This document shows positions 53,336 through 62,508 of a stretch of 64,000 nucleotides of DNA, one piece after another; position 1 is the first letter of the stretch; the number at the start of each line of letters is the position of its first letter. The notes under the pieces are model-generated. The model saw only the letters and a program-made list of their open reading frames with translations. It did not search any database and had not been told where the DNA came from. Both the position numbers and the translations under genes were made by a program. This stretch comes from Aldehydirespirator sp965203635. GTDB lineage: Bacteria; Actinomycetota; Acidimicrobiia; Acidimicrobiales; Aldehydirespiratoraceae. The stretch lies in assembly GCA_965203635.1 (NCBI GenBank), contig OZ241903.1:3472001-3536000 (forward strand), given 5' to 3'.

Positions 53336-54172
53336 CTAATCGAGCGCCGCGAAGAGGTCCGTCGACGTCGCATCGCCGGAAGCCGCGCCGCGACGGATGA
53401 ACCACTCGGTGCCGAAGGCCAGTTCGAATGCTTCGTCGGGCAGGGCCACGAAGAACGAGTCGGCCGGGATCTGGGAGGCATGGGCCCGTATCGCGGCTCG
53501 CTTGGCGTCCAGGGCGGCGCTCACGTCGATGTGGTGGGTGATCCGGGCGCCCTCCACACCGACGGTCCCCTCGTCGAGTTCGGCCTCGAACTCTGCCTGG
53601 TCCTGCTCCCGGATCGGATCGATGCCTGCCTCGGCAGCCATGCGCATCAGCTCCTTCATCGAGGAGCGGAAGTGGTCACGGTGCAGTGTCGCCTCGTACA
53701 CGACGCCGACTCCGGCCAGCTCCGCGGCCCGCACCCCGACGCGGTGAACTTTGATGTGGTCCGGGTGCCCGTAGGTGCCGTTGGCGTCGTAGCAGGTGAG
53801 CAGATCGGCCTGCTCGTGGCTCAGGACCTCGGCCAACCGCTCCGCGGCCTCGAGGTGGTCTGCCTGCCAGAAGCAGTCGGGGTTCTCGTTGGCAGGGTCT
53901 CCTGCCATGCCCGAGTCGCGGTAGCCGAGCATCACCACCCGGTGCACACCCAGCAGTCCGGCCGCGGTGTGCAGCTCGGTCTCTCTCATCTCGGCCAGCT
54001 GTGCCGCGGTCGGCGACTGGGAGTCGTCCAAGCCGGGCGTCTCGCCGAGCGATCCGTCGGTGGCGCACACGAGCACCACACGATGGCCGGCTCGCGAGGC
54101 CAGCGACATAGTCCCACCGGTGGAGAGCGCCTCGTCGTCGGGATGGGCGTGGAAGAAGACTGCGGTCGCCAT
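53336..54172 (-). CDS. PIG-L/LmbE-family zinc deacetylase (MshB/Mca-like)
   Basis: Zinc-dependent N-acetylglucosaminyl deacetylase family, 278 aa. The metal ligands are in AHPDDEALSTGG near the N-terminus and GTYGHPDHIKVH in the middle. Actinobacterial members include MshB (mycothiol synthesis) and Mca (mycothiol S-conjugate amidase); length and the H-P-D-H context fit either, with Mca-like slightly favoured by the SFFVALPDEAFELAFGTEWFI C-terminal part. The ATG at 54172 begins MATAVFFHAHPDDE. The membrane-protein gene follows after 2 bp. Confidence 0.85.
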   Translation of the reverse strand: MATAVFFHAHPDDEALSTGGTMSLASRAGHRVVLVCATDGSLGETPGLDDSQSPTAAQLAEMRETELHTAAGLLGVHRVVMLGYRDSGMAGDPANENPDCFWQADHLEAAERLAEVLSHEQADLLTCYDANGTYGHPDHIKVHRVGVRAAELAGVGVVYEATLHRDHFRSSMKELMRMAAEAGIDPIREQDQAEFEAELDEGTVGVEGARITHHIDVSAALDAKRAAIRAHASQIPADSFFVALPDEAFELAFGTEWFIRRGAASGDATSTDLFAALD

Positions 54173-54215
54173 CAGGCGACCGGAGCCGGACGTGACGACC
54201 GCACGACCAGAATCA

Positions 54216-55358
54216 TCAGGCGACCGCGCCCGCTTCGCGCCGGGCGGCGATGTCCGCCGCGTCGAGGCCCAGCTCGGCCAGGACCTCGTCGGTGTGCTGG
54301 CCGGCATGGGGCGGCGGGCGGCGGATCGCCCCCGGCGTCCGGCTGAAGCGCGGCGCCGGACCGGGCTGGACGACTCCGGCCACTTCGGCGAAGGTCTCCC
54401 TCTCGCGGTTGTGGGCGTGCTCGGGGGCCTCCGCCAGCGACAGCACGGGTGCAAAGCAGGTGTCGGTGCCCTCCAGCAGGTCGCACCACTCGTCGCGGGT
54501 GCGCTGGGCGATCACCGCTGCGAGCTTCTCCTTGAGTTCGGGCCAGCCGGACCGATCCATCTGCCGGTCCCACTCCGGACCGTGCAGTCCGAGCCGCTCC
54601 CGCAGTTCCGCGTAGAACTGGGGCTCGATCGGCCCCAGCGAGATGTAGCGGCCGTCGGCGGTCTCGTACACGTTGTAGAAGTGGGCGCCGGTGTCGAGCA
54701 TGTTGGTGCCCCGCTCGTCGCTCCAGAAGCCCGAGCCGGCCATGCCGAAGAAGGCGGTCATCAGCGAGGCGGCCCCGTCCACCATGGCCGCGTCCACGAC
54801 TTGGCCCCGACCCGAGGTCCGCGCTTCGAGCATCGCGCACACCATCCCGTAGGCGAGGTACATGCCGCCGCCCCCGAAGTCGCCCACCAGGTTGAGGGGC
54901 GGCACCGGGGCCTCGCCCTGCCGGCCGATGCCGTGCAGCGCGCCGGCCAGCGCGATGTAGTTCAGATCATGGCCGGCGGCCGGGGCGTAGGGGCCGTCCT
55001 GGCCCCACCCGGTCATCCGGCCGTAGACCAGGCGCGGGTTGCGGGCGAGACAGTCTTCCGGTCCGATCCCGAGCCGCTCGGCCACGCCGGGCCGGAACCC
55101 CTCCAGCAGCCCGTCGGCTCCCTCCACGAGCGAAAGCACGGTCTCGACACCCTCCCGAGACTTCAGGTCGATGCCGACTGAACGCCTGCCCCGGTTGAGA
55201 AGGTCCCGAGGCGGGTGGTCGGGGTCGCCGCCGCGCACCGCGGAGGCCCGATCGACCCGAACGACGTCGGCACCCATGTCGGCCAGCATCATGGCGCAGA
55301 ACGGGCCGGGCCCGATGCCGGCGATCTCGATCACCCGGATTCCATTGAGCGGTCCCAT
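54216..55358 (-). CDS. CaiB/BaiF-family CoA-transferase or racemase (AMACR-like)
   Basis: Family III CoA-transferase fold, 380 aa. Opening MGPLNGIRVIEIAGIGPGPF and FCAMMLADMGADVVRVDR; NRGRRSVGIDLKSREG, GHDLNYIALAGALHGIGR and GGGMYLAYGMVCAMLEA follow. The last set, with GGGGMYL, fits alpha-methylacyl-CoA racemase, which epimerises 2-methyl branched acyl-CoAs for beta-oxidation of branched lipids or sterol side chains. It is followed in the same direction by no further family gene; upstream are the hydrolase and P450 genes. Confidence 0.87.
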   Translation of the reverse strand: MGPLNGIRVIEIAGIGPGPFCAMMLADMGADVVRVDRASAVRGGDPDHPPRDLLNRGRRSVGIDLKSREGVETVLSLVEGADGLLEGFRPGVAERLGIGPEDCLARNPRLVYGRMTGWGQDGPYAPAAGHDLNYIALAGALHGIGRQGEAPVPPLNLVGDFGGGGMYLAYGMVCAMLEARTSGRGQVVDAAMVDGAASLMTAFFGMAGSGFWSDERGTNMLDTGAHFYNVYETADGRYISLGPIEPQFYAELRERLGLHGPEWDRQMDRSGWPELKEKLAAVIAQRTRDEWCDLLEGTDTCFAPVLSLAEAPEHAHNRERETFAEVAGVVQPGPAPRFSRTPGAIRRPPPHAGQHTDEVLAELGLDAADIAARREAGAVA

Positions 55359-55376
55359 GGGGGTCTCCTTCCTCTG

Positions 55377-56204
55377 TCACCAAGCGATGCGGGCCGACAG
55401 CGCAGTTACCGCGCTGATTGTCGGAGCCCACACCTGGGGCGGCAGATCGTGGCCCATTCCCTCGATCTCCACGTACTCGGCGCCCGGCACCAGCTCGGCG
55501 GTGCGGCGGCCTGCGTCGGGCGTGATCAGCGGATCGGCACCCCCGTGGATCACCAGGGTCGGCACTTCGAGGCTTCGCAGCGCGTCGGCCCGGCTGCCGC
55601 TGCGGGCCGCGGCCTTGAACTGGCGCTGGGACGCGCCGGGATGCCACGCCCGCCGGTAGCTGCGCTCCAGGTACTCCCGCTCGGCCTGCTCGTTGCGCCA
55701 ATCGGGACTGGACCAGATCCGGTAACCGGCCAGGTCGGCCTCGATCTGGGCTGCGATGGTGCCCGCAGGCGGAGCGGTGAGCGCGGCCAGGGCTTCCGGC
55801 GTGGGGTCGCCGACCCCGGGCTCGCCGGTGTGCGACGAGATGGAGACCAGTCCGGCCACCCGCTCACCGCAGGCCGCGGCCGCGGCCTGCGCGACCATTC
55901 CGCCGAGCGAGTAGCCGCAGACGATGGCCCGGTCACAGCCGGCCGCGTCGAGTACCGCGACCGCATCGCCGGCCATGTCTTCGAGGGTGTAGCGGGCACC
56001 GTCGGGCAACACTGTGGACAGCCCCGAGTCGCGGTGGTCCATGCGCAGCACGAAGAAGCCGCGGTCCACGAAGCCGGCGCACATCTCCTCCGGCCACACG
56101 AGCATGCTCGAACCGAGGCCGTGGAGCAGCATCAGCGCAGGATCTCCGTCCGTGCCGAGAGTCTCGTAGGCGATCCCGATCTCGCCGTTGCGGGCTGTGC
56201 TCAT
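55377..56204 (-). CDS. Alpha/beta-hydrolase
   Basis: 275 aa with the classic fold. The oxyanion region is LLHGLGSSMLVWP, the nucleophile elbow is GYSLGGMVAQ (Ser about 98), a likely acid is in the GGADPLITPDAGRR segment, and the His is in GMGHDLPPQVW. Substrate unknown; the neighbouring acyl-CoA and P450 genes suggest an ester or thioester of a lipid-like compound. It starts 10 bp after the P450 stop. Confidence 0.87.
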   Translation of the reverse strand: MSTARNGEIGIAYETLGTDGDPALMLLHGLGSSMLVWPEEMCAGFVDRGFFVLRMDHRDSGLSTVLPDGARYTLEDMAGDAVAVLDAAGCDRAIVCGYSLGGMVAQAAAAACGERVAGLVSISSHTGEPGVGDPTPEALAALTAPPAGTIAAQIEADLAGYRIWSSPDWRNEQAEREYLERSYRRAWHPGASQRQFKAAARSGSRADALRSLEVPTLVIHGGADPLITPDAGRRTAELVPGAEYVEIEGMGHDLPPQVWAPTISAVTALSARIAW

Positions 56205-56214
56205 CCGCTGATGT

Positions 56215-57471
56215 CTAGTCGGCCGCTCGCGCTATGTCGGTGAAGGCTACGGGCAGGGTCCGGAGCCCCGACAGCCGGTTGGTGCGGGTGTAGGTGGGCT
56301 CGCCGGTGGCCTCGATCTCCCGCCAGCGATCGAGGACGGCATTCAACATCACGTCGACCTCCAGCCGGGCAAGGTTGGCCCCCAGGCAGAAGTGGGGCCC
56401 ATGCCCGAACCCGACGTGGTTGTTCGGGGCCCGGTCGATGCGGAACTCGAACGGTGCGTCGAAGATCGCCTCGTCCCGGTTGGCCGACATCTCCCACACC
56501 ACGACCTTGTCGCCGGCGCGGATCTTCTGCCCTCCGAGGACGGCGTCTCGGGTGGCGGTGCGGCGCTTGTAGACCGACGGCGTCGTCCAGCGGACGATCT
56601 CCTCGACGGCCGTCGGCATCAGTGACCGGTCGGCTCGGAGAGCCTCGAACTGCTCGGGCGACTTCGAGAGCTCCCAGATGCCGGTGGCGATCGCCTTGCG
56701 GGTGGTCTCCGCGCCGGCGGTGAACAGCAGGCTCCAGAACATGGCCACTTCGGTCTCGTCGAGCCGGGGAGGGTCCTGGTCGGGCAGCTCCCGGTGGATC
56801 ACGACCGACAGCAGGTCGTCCCGGGGTTCCGCGGTGCGGTCCCGGATCAGCCGCTGGCCGTACCGGAACAGGTTGGCGTTGGCTTGCGCCCGCACCGACG
56901 ACGGTACCTCGTGGCTGAAGTCCGACGACGAAGTGTCGACCCACTCGCACAGCGCGTGGCGATCCTCGCCGGGGGCGCCCAGCAGCAGGCAGATGGCCTG
57001 CAGCGGCAGCTCGGCGGCCACGTCCGTCACCAGGTCGCAGCCTCCCCGCTCGCCGGGCTCGGGCGCCACCGCATCCAGGGCGTGGCCGGTGATGGCTTCG
57101 AGGTCGGCTCGCAGGCGAGTGATCCGCTTGGGAGTGAACCCCCTGCTGACGAGTTGGCGGATGCGCTGGTGACGGGGATCGTCCATCATGTTGAGGAGCT
57201 TCCCGCTCATCTTCATGTCGTTGATCAGGGTGCCGCCGCAGGGCCGTTCGCCGCCGGTGTGGGAGGAGTAGATCCTGGGGCTGCGGAACACTTCGACGAC
57301 CAGTTGGTGGGTGCTCACGCACCAGAAGCCCTCGCCGTCGGGCGTTCGCTCGGTGGGTTCGTGCCACCACACCGGCGCGTGCTCGCGCAACTGCACGAAG
57401 GCGTCGTGGGGGAAGCCGTTCACGAACGTCTCGTAGCTGCTCAAGTCCGGGATCTGAAGCCGCGCCGTCAT
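56215..57471 (-). CDS. Cytochrome P450
   Basis: Haem-thiolate monooxygenase, 418 aa, soluble bacterial class. I-helix oxygen-binding AGAETTRKA, ExxR helix in AVEEIVRW, and the haem-binding loop VGFGHGPHFCLGANLARLEV with the proximal Cys. This loop style is seen in sterol/alkyl-side-chain hydroxylases such as CYP125/142-type enzymes, but family assignment needs alignment. No ferredoxin is adjacent. The ATG overlaps the stop of the dehydrogenase gene by 4 nt. Confidence 0.93.
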   Translation of the reverse strand: MTARLQIPDLSSYETFVNGFPHDAFVQLREHAPVWWHEPTERTPDGEGFWCVSTHQLVVEVFRSPRIYSSHTGGERPCGGTLINDMKMSGKLLNMMDDPRHQRIRQLVSRGFTPKRITRLRADLEAITGHALDAVAPEPGERGGCDLVTDVAAELPLQAICLLLGAPGEDRHALCEWVDTSSSDFSHEVPSSVRAQANANLFRYGQRLIRDRTAEPRDDLLSVVIHRELPDQDPPRLDETEVAMFWSLLFTAGAETTRKAIATGIWELSKSPEQFEALRADRSLMPTAVEEIVRWTTPSVYKRRTATRDAVLGGQKIRAGDKVVVWEMSANRDEAIFDAPFEFRIDRAPNNHVGFGHGPHFCLGANLARLEVDVMLNAVLDRWREIEATGEPTYTRTNRLSGLRTLPVAFTDIARAAD

Positions 57472-58373
57472 GGCGCGTCCACTGGGGGCGGGACCGGAGC
57501 GGTGAAGCCCGCCTCGGCCTCCAGGGTCTCCATGGCACCGAGGAAGAACTTGGCGCCCAGCCCGGCTTCGACCGAGCGGGCCAGCACATCATGAGCCGCT
57601 CTGGTGAGGGGCAGCGGCGTTCCGATCTCCACGGCCGACTCCAGGGCGAGACGGAGGTCCTTCTCGGCCAGGGACAGGTCGTAGCTGGACGACTCCCACT
57701 GCCGCTTGACGATCATGTCGGCCAGGGGCATGTACATGCCTGCCGAGCTGGCCCTGAGCACGTCGAGGAATCGACCGGTGTCCAGCCCTGCCTTGGCCGC
57801 CAGCAGGTATCCCTCGCCGAAGACCTGGGTGGCCACCAGGAATACCTGGTTGTTGATGAGCTTGATGAGGGTGCCCGTTCCTGACGGTCCCAGCCATTTC
57901 GTGTCGTCCTTGCCGAAGCACGCCAGCACGTCGCGAACCCGATCGAAGGCAGACTCGTCGCCCGACGGCATGAGGGCCAGATCACCCCTCTCGGCCGCCC
58001 AGGCGCCGCCGGACACGGGGCAGTCGATGTAGTCGACACCGGCCTGGCGGCACTGCTCGCACAGCCTCCGGGCCGTCCCCACCGAGTTGGTCGAGAGGTC
58101 CACGACGACCAGGCCCGGACGGCCCGCGGCCAGCACACCGCCGTCACCGGCCACGACGGCTTCGGAGGCCTCGGGAGTCGGGAGGGACAGCATCACCGCC
58201 GCACTGGTCCCTGCCACCTCGGCCGCCGACTCCGCACTGCGGGCACCGACACCCGCGAGCCGACCGGCGGCGGCCGCATCGATGTCGAAGACGGTCACTC
58301 GGTGCCCCGCGTCGAGGAGGTGCTTGGCGCAGGGTCCGCCGATATTGCCCAGTCCGATGAAGCCGACGTCCAT
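57468..58373 (-). CDS. 3-hydroxyisobutyrate dehydrogenase-family oxidoreductase
   Basis: NAD(P)-dependent beta-hydroxyacid dehydrogenase, 301 aa. Rossmann motif MDVGFIGLGNIGGPCAKHLL, substrate motif DCPVSGGAWAAERG, catalytic Lys in TLIKLINNQVF, and the C-terminal KDLRLALE segment. Family substrates include 3-hydroxyisobutyrate and tartronate semialdehyde. It heads a minus-strand operon with P450, hydrolase and CoA-transferase. Valine or methyl-branched acyl catabolism would fit, as inference. Confidence 0.88.
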   Translation of the reverse strand: MDVGFIGLGNIGGPCAKHLLDAGHRVTVFDIDAAAAGRLAGVGARSAESAAEVAGTSAAVMLSLPTPEASEAVVAGDGGVLAAGRPGLVVVDLSTNSVGTARRLCEQCRQAGVDYIDCPVSGGAWAAERGDLALMPSGDESAFDRVRDVLACFGKDDTKWLGPSGTGTLIKLINNQVFLVATQVFGEGYLLAAKAGLDTGRFLDVLRASSAGMYMPLADMIVKRQWESSSYDLSLAEKDLRLALESAVEIGTPLPLTRAAHDVLARSVEAGLGAKFFLGAMETLEAEAGFTAPVPPPVDAP

Positions 58374-58450
58374 GCGGGCGCCAAACTATCCGACAGTCCG
58401 GCCGGGCGATAGCGTCGACTGATGGTCAGGACCGGCGACAGCGGGGCGCG

Positions 58451-59722
58451 ATGACGGCTGAGACCTCGGCCCAGACCCACGACCGCGCCAGGGTCCAGCG
58501 CCGCACGATTGCAACCACCATGGCCTCGGTGGTTCCCACCACCATGGCCATGGGAGCGTCGTTCGCGGGCTCGGCAGTGCTCGCCGAGGAGATCACCGGC
58601 AGCGAAACGCTGGCCACACTGGCCGCGGGCTCCATGTCGCTCGGCAGCATGGCGGCGGCCGTTCCCCTGTCGCGCCGCATGGCCCGCCTGGGCCGGCGCC
58701 AGGGCCTGGTCGTGGGATGGGCGTTGGGCGCAGCCGGAGCGAGCGCCGCCCTTCTGGCGGCCGTGTTGAACCTGTATCTGCTGGTGGTGCTGGGCATCAT
58801 CGGGGTCGGCGTGGGCCAGGCCACCAATCTGGCCGCCCGCTACGCCGTGGCCGATCTCGCTCCCGACGACCGCCGGGCCCGCGCCATCGGGATGCTGGTG
58901 TGGGCCTCCACCTTCGGTGCGGCCGCGGGACCGACGATCGCACTGGGACCGGTTGCCGACTTCGCCCGGTTCATCGGCCTGCCCGAGCTGGCCGGCCCTT
59001 ATGTGCTGAGCTCGGCGATGTTCCTGTCCGGACTCGCCATCACGCAGACCTGGCTGCGCCCCGACCCGTTGGAAGTGCTGGGCACGGTCGGGGCGGCGGC
59101 GCCCCGCCCGGCATCGCCCGCGGTTGTGATCCGGCGGATCGCGGCCTTGCCGGCGGCCCGTCTCGCCCTGCTGGCCATGCTGGTGGGGCAGATGGTCATG
59201 GTGGCCGTCATGACCGCCACACCGCTTCACATGACCAGCGGGGATCAGGACCTCGCGGTGATCGGCCAAGTCATATCGCTCCACATCGTCGGGATGTACG
59301 CCTTCTCACCGATCGTGGGATGGCTCGTAGACCGCCTGGGCACCCATACGGTCATCACCCTCGGCGGTCTGATCCTGTTCCTGGGCGCAGAACTGGCCGG
59401 GCACACCGACCCCGAGCACAGCGCCGGGCTGTTCAGCGGCCTGACGTTGATCGGAATCGGCTGGAGTTGCGGGCTCATCGCGGGCAGCGCGCTGCTCACG
59501 AACTCGTTCCCGGTGCACCAGAGGGTGGAGGTTCAGGGCGGTGCGGACTTCGTCATGATCACAGGAGGCGCGGTGGGCGGCATGTCGTCCGGAGCCCTGG
59601 TCGAACTCCTCGGCTTCCAGTCACTGAGCCACTACTCCGGCATCGCCGCCCTAGTGCTGGTAGCCGCCGCGGCGGGCGCCTGGATCACGGCCCGCCTGGC
59701 TCGCCCCCGCCCTGCCGCCTGA
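58451..59722 (+). CDS. MFS transporter
   Basis: Major facilitator permease of 423 aa, about 12 helices. The loop between helices 2 and 3 reads SRRMARLGRRQGL; the middle loop contains the sequence RPDPLEVLG. It has features of MFS_1 drug-efflux-type proteins but no diagnostic substrate motif. It is divergent from the dehydrogenase gene (77 bp between starts) and convergent with thiQ, the stops being 5 bp apart. Confidence 0.85.
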   Translation: MTAETSAQTHDRARVQRRTIATTMASVVPTTMAMGASFAGSAVLAEEITGSETLATLAAGSMSLGSMAAAVPLSRRMARLGRRQGLVVGWALGAAGASAALLAAVLNLYLLVVLGIIGVGVGQATNLAARYAVADLAPDDRRARAIGMLVWASTFGAAAGPTIALGPVADFARFIGLPELAGPYVLSSAMFLSGLAITQTWLRPDPLEVLGTVGAAAPRPASPAVVIRRIAALPAARLALLAMLVGQMVMVAVMTATPLHMTSGDQDLAVIGQVISLHIVGMYAFSPIVGWLVDRLGTHTVITLGGLILFLGAELAGHTDPEHSAGLFSGLTLIGIGWSCGLIAGSALLTNSFPVHQRVEVQGGADFVMITGGAVGGMSSGALVELLGFQSLSHYSGIAALVLVAAAAGAWITARLARPRPAA

Positions 59723-59727
59723 CACCC

Positions 59728-60741
59728 TCAGTCCCCGCCGGCGCCGACCGCCACGACCGCGGCGCGGTCGATGGCATAGTGCAGTCGATCTCCCTTCGCG
59801 GCCGGACGGGGGTCCCGGACCAGCAGTTCGAAGTCGCCCGGGTGGGTGTGCAACCTCAGCTCGAAGCGATCTCCCCGGAAGCGGGCGTCGCTCACGGTTC
59901 CGGTGACGAAGTCGACGCCGTCCGAAGGCGGATCCTCCATGCGCCGGAAGGCGTCGGAACGGACCACAACCGACCCTGGGGCCACGTGCAGGCGACCCCA
60001 GGGCACCTCGCCGCCTTCGCCCACCTCCACGACGTTGGCGTGGCCGAGGAACCGGGCCACGTCCGGGTGGCGGGGATCATGCCAGATCTCGGCGGGAGTG
60101 CCGATCCTGGCGATGCGACCCGACCGCATGACCGCCACCCGGTCGGCCACTGCGAAGGCCTCGTCGTGGTCGTGGGTGACGTGCAGCACGGTGACACCTA
60201 TCCGGCGCAGCAGCACCCTGAGCTCCTCGGTGAGCTCCTCGCGACGGGGCCGGTCAAGCGAGCCGAGAGGCTCGTCGAGCATCAACAGCCTGGGCTGGGG
60301 CGCCAGCGAGCGAGCCAGCGCCACCCGCTGAGCCTCGCCCCCCGACAGTGTGGCGATCGTCCGATCCTGGTAGCCGGCCAGCCCCACCAACCCGAGCACC
60401 TCGTGCACTCGCCGGCTCCGGCCGGCGGCGTCCATCTTCTGCATCCGCAGACCGAAGGCCACGTTGGCGGCCACGTCCCGATGCGAGAACAGTGCGTGCT
60501 CCTGGAACATCAGCCCGAAGTCGCGGCGATGCACGGGCAGCCCGGCCAGGTCCTCGCCGTCCCAATGAACCTCGCCCGAGTCGAGGGCCTGTAGCCCGGC
60601 CACAGCCCGCAGCAGCGTGCTCTTGCCGCACCCGCTCGGGCCCAGGATGGCGACAACCTCGCCCGTGGCCACCTCCAGGTCCACTCCGTCGAGGGCCTTG
60701 ACCCGGCTGAACGAGACCGTGGCGCCCCTCACAGTCAGCAT
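59728..60741 (-). CDS. thiQ: Thiamine-type ABC transporter ATPase
   Basis: ATPase of the thiamine/thiamine-phosphate importer, 337 aa. The ATG at 60741 gives MLTVRGATVSF. Walker A GPSGCGKST, signature LSGGEAQRVALARSL, Walker B LLMLDEPLGSLD, and HVTHDHDEAF. A C-terminal TOBE-like region (about 235-337) makes it longer than E. coli ThiQ. It is the last gene of thiB-thiP-thiQ under a TPP riboswitch, which is the main reason for the thiamine assignment. Confidence 0.88.
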   Translation of the reverse strand: MLTVRGATVSFSRVKALDGVDLEVATGEVVAILGPSGCGKSTLLRAVAGLQALDSGEVHWDGEDLAGLPVHRRDFGLMFQEHALFSHRDVAANVAFGLRMQKMDAAGRSRRVHEVLGLVGLAGYQDRTIATLSGGEAQRVALARSLAPQPRLLMLDEPLGSLDRPRREELTEELRVLLRRIGVTVLHVTHDHDEAFAVADRVAVMRSGRIARIGTPAEIWHDPRHPDVARFLGHANVVEVGEGGEVPWGRLHVAPGSVVVRSDAFRRMEDPPSDGVDFVTGTVSDARFRGDRFELRLHTHPGDFELLVRDPRPAAKGDRLHYAIDRAAVVAVGAGGD

Positions 60742-60757
60742 TAGAAGGCCTTCAGGC

Positions 60758-60805
60758 GCATTGGCAGCCGAGGAGTCCCGAAACGGCGCTGAGGGCTGCC
60801 AATTC
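60758..60805. repeat. 48-bp palindromic element, copy 4
   Basis: Perfect 10-bp arms ATTGGCAGCC/GGCTGCCAAT enclosing about 24 bp whose sequence differs from the other copies. Flanks again read ATTCC on the right. It lies in the 94 bp between thiP and thiQ, inside the operon, so it may affect relative expression or mRNA stability. Confidence 0.68.
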
Positions 60806-60835
60806 CGTTGGCCGTCGAGTTCGGCGAGACAAGCA

Positions 60836-62485
60836 TCAGAAGGCCCCCCTGCGCGTGTCGCCCCAAAGGTCCATGACGAAGACTGCCACAGCGGTGAGCA
60901 CCATGAGCGAGACCGCCAGCGCCATGGCCTGGCCTCGCAGGGCATCCCCCGGGGTGCCCAGCAGCCTGAACAGTGCCAGAGGGGCTGTGAGCGTCTCGGG
61001 ACGGCGGGGAATGAACGACGTGGCCCCGAACTCTCCCAGCGAAACCGCGAAGGCGAACCCGGCGCCGACCGCGACGCCGCGGGCCGCGACCCGCAGGTCC
61101 ACCTCGCGGCGCACCCGGCGGGGCGACGCGCCGAGCACGGCCGCAGCCTCTCGAGCACGAGGATTCACGGTGCGCAGCATCGGCACCAGGGTTCGCACGA
61201 CGAAGGGAATCCCCACCAGTGCGTGAGCAATGGGCACGACGACCACCGAGGTCCGGATGTCGATGGGCGGGCGGTCGAGCACCAGCAGGAACCCCAGCCC
61301 GATGGTGACCGCGGAGGTGCCCAGCGGGAGGGTCAGACCGACGTCGAAGGCTCGGCCCAGACCCCGGCTGCCGCGGGAGCCCGACCGCAACACCACCACC
61401 GTGGCCGCCCCACCCACCAGCAGCGCCAAGGTGGCCGCCGGAACCGCGAACACCAGAGAGTTCCGCAGGGCGGCCAGGGACGTGTCCGGCAGCAGGTTGA
61501 CGCGCTCAGCCATGGCTGTGTAGTTGCGCACCGTGTAGCCGCCGCTGCGGCCCGCCGCGAACGACCGCTCCACCAGCACCGCCAGCGGCAGTCCCAGGAT
61601 CAAACCCATCACCGCCAGGTTGGCGACCAGGCCCGAACCTCTGCGCCGGGGCGCGGCCGCAGGCGGAGCGGCCGGCTCGATCGCGGCGCGTCGCCGCTCG
61701 AGTGCGTTCGACACCGCGACGAGCGCAACCACCGCGGCCAGTTGCACCACAGCCAGAGCCGCCGCGGTCTCCAGGTCGAGCCGCACGATGGCATAGCGGT
61801 AGATCTCCGTCTCGATCGTGGCCCGGGCCGGTCCACCCAGTATCAGCACCACGCCGAAGGACGTGAACGAGAACAAGTACACGATGGCCGAGGCGGCGGC
61901 TACGGACGGCGCCAGGCGGGGCAGCACGACTGTGCGAAAGAGCTGGAGCCGCGAGGCGCCCAGCACCCGGGCCTGATCCTCCACCCGCGCGTCGAGGTTC
62001 GCCCAGTGCGCGCCGACGGTCCGCAGCACCACCGCGTAGTTGAAGAACACGTGGGCCAGCAGGATGGCCCACACCGTGTGGCGCAGGCTCAACCCGTCGC
62101 CCCCAGCGAGGCCGAACCGGGCGAACAGGCCCTCGAACGCCGCGGCCACCACCACGGTGGGCAGCACGAACGGCACCGTCACCAACGCCCTCATCAACCG
62201 CTGCCCCCGGAAGCGCAGCCGGGCCATGGCACCGGCCGCAGGCAGCGCCACCGCCACGGTGAGAACGGTGGACACAGCCGCCTGCCAGACGGTGAACCAG
62301 ATCACCGAGCGATGCGAACCCGAACCGAGGACTTCGCTCAGCAGGCCGGCCGGGCTCGTCCCGCCGAGGCCTCTGGCGATCACCCCGGCGATGGGCCAGG
62401 CGAAGAACAGCACCATGAACCCGCCCACCGCCAGGGCGGGCAGCGCGGATACTGAACCCCTGGCGATACGGGCCGGGGCAGTCAT
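60836..62485 (-). CDS. thiP: Thiamine-type ABC transporter fused permease
   Basis: Single-chain permease with two binding-protein-dependent transport domains, 549 aa and about 12 helices. The two EAA-like coupling motifs are recognisable as LGASRLQLFRTVVLPRLAPS (first half) and LGASPRRVRREVDLRVAARG (second half). ThiP proteins are usually 530-540 aa and have this duplication. It lies 23 bp downstream of thiB and 94 bp upstream of thiQ. Confidence 0.9.
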   Translation of the reverse strand: MTAPARIARGSVSALPALAVGGFMVLFFAWPIAGVIARGLGGTSPAGLLSEVLGSGSHRSVIWFTVWQAAVSTVLTVAVALPAAGAMARLRFRGQRLMRALVTVPFVLPTVVVAAAFEGLFARFGLAGGDGLSLRHTVWAILLAHVFFNYAVVLRTVGAHWANLDARVEDQARVLGASRLQLFRTVVLPRLAPSVAAASAIVYLFSFTSFGVVLILGGPARATIETEIYRYAIVRLDLETAAALAVVQLAAVVALVAVSNALERRRAAIEPAAPPAAAPRRRGSGLVANLAVMGLILGLPLAVLVERSFAAGRSGGYTVRNYTAMAERVNLLPDTSLAALRNSLVFAVPAATLALLVGGAATVVVLRSGSRGSRGLGRAFDVGLTLPLGTSAVTIGLGFLLVLDRPPIDIRTSVVVVPIAHALVGIPFVVRTLVPMLRTVNPRAREAAAVLGASPRRVRREVDLRVAARGVAVGAGFAFAVSLGEFGATSFIPRRPETLTAPLALFRLLGTPGDALRGQAMALAVSLMVLTAVAVFVMDLWGDTRRGAF

Positions 62486-62508
62486 GGTCGTTCTCTAGCT
62501 GGGAGACT

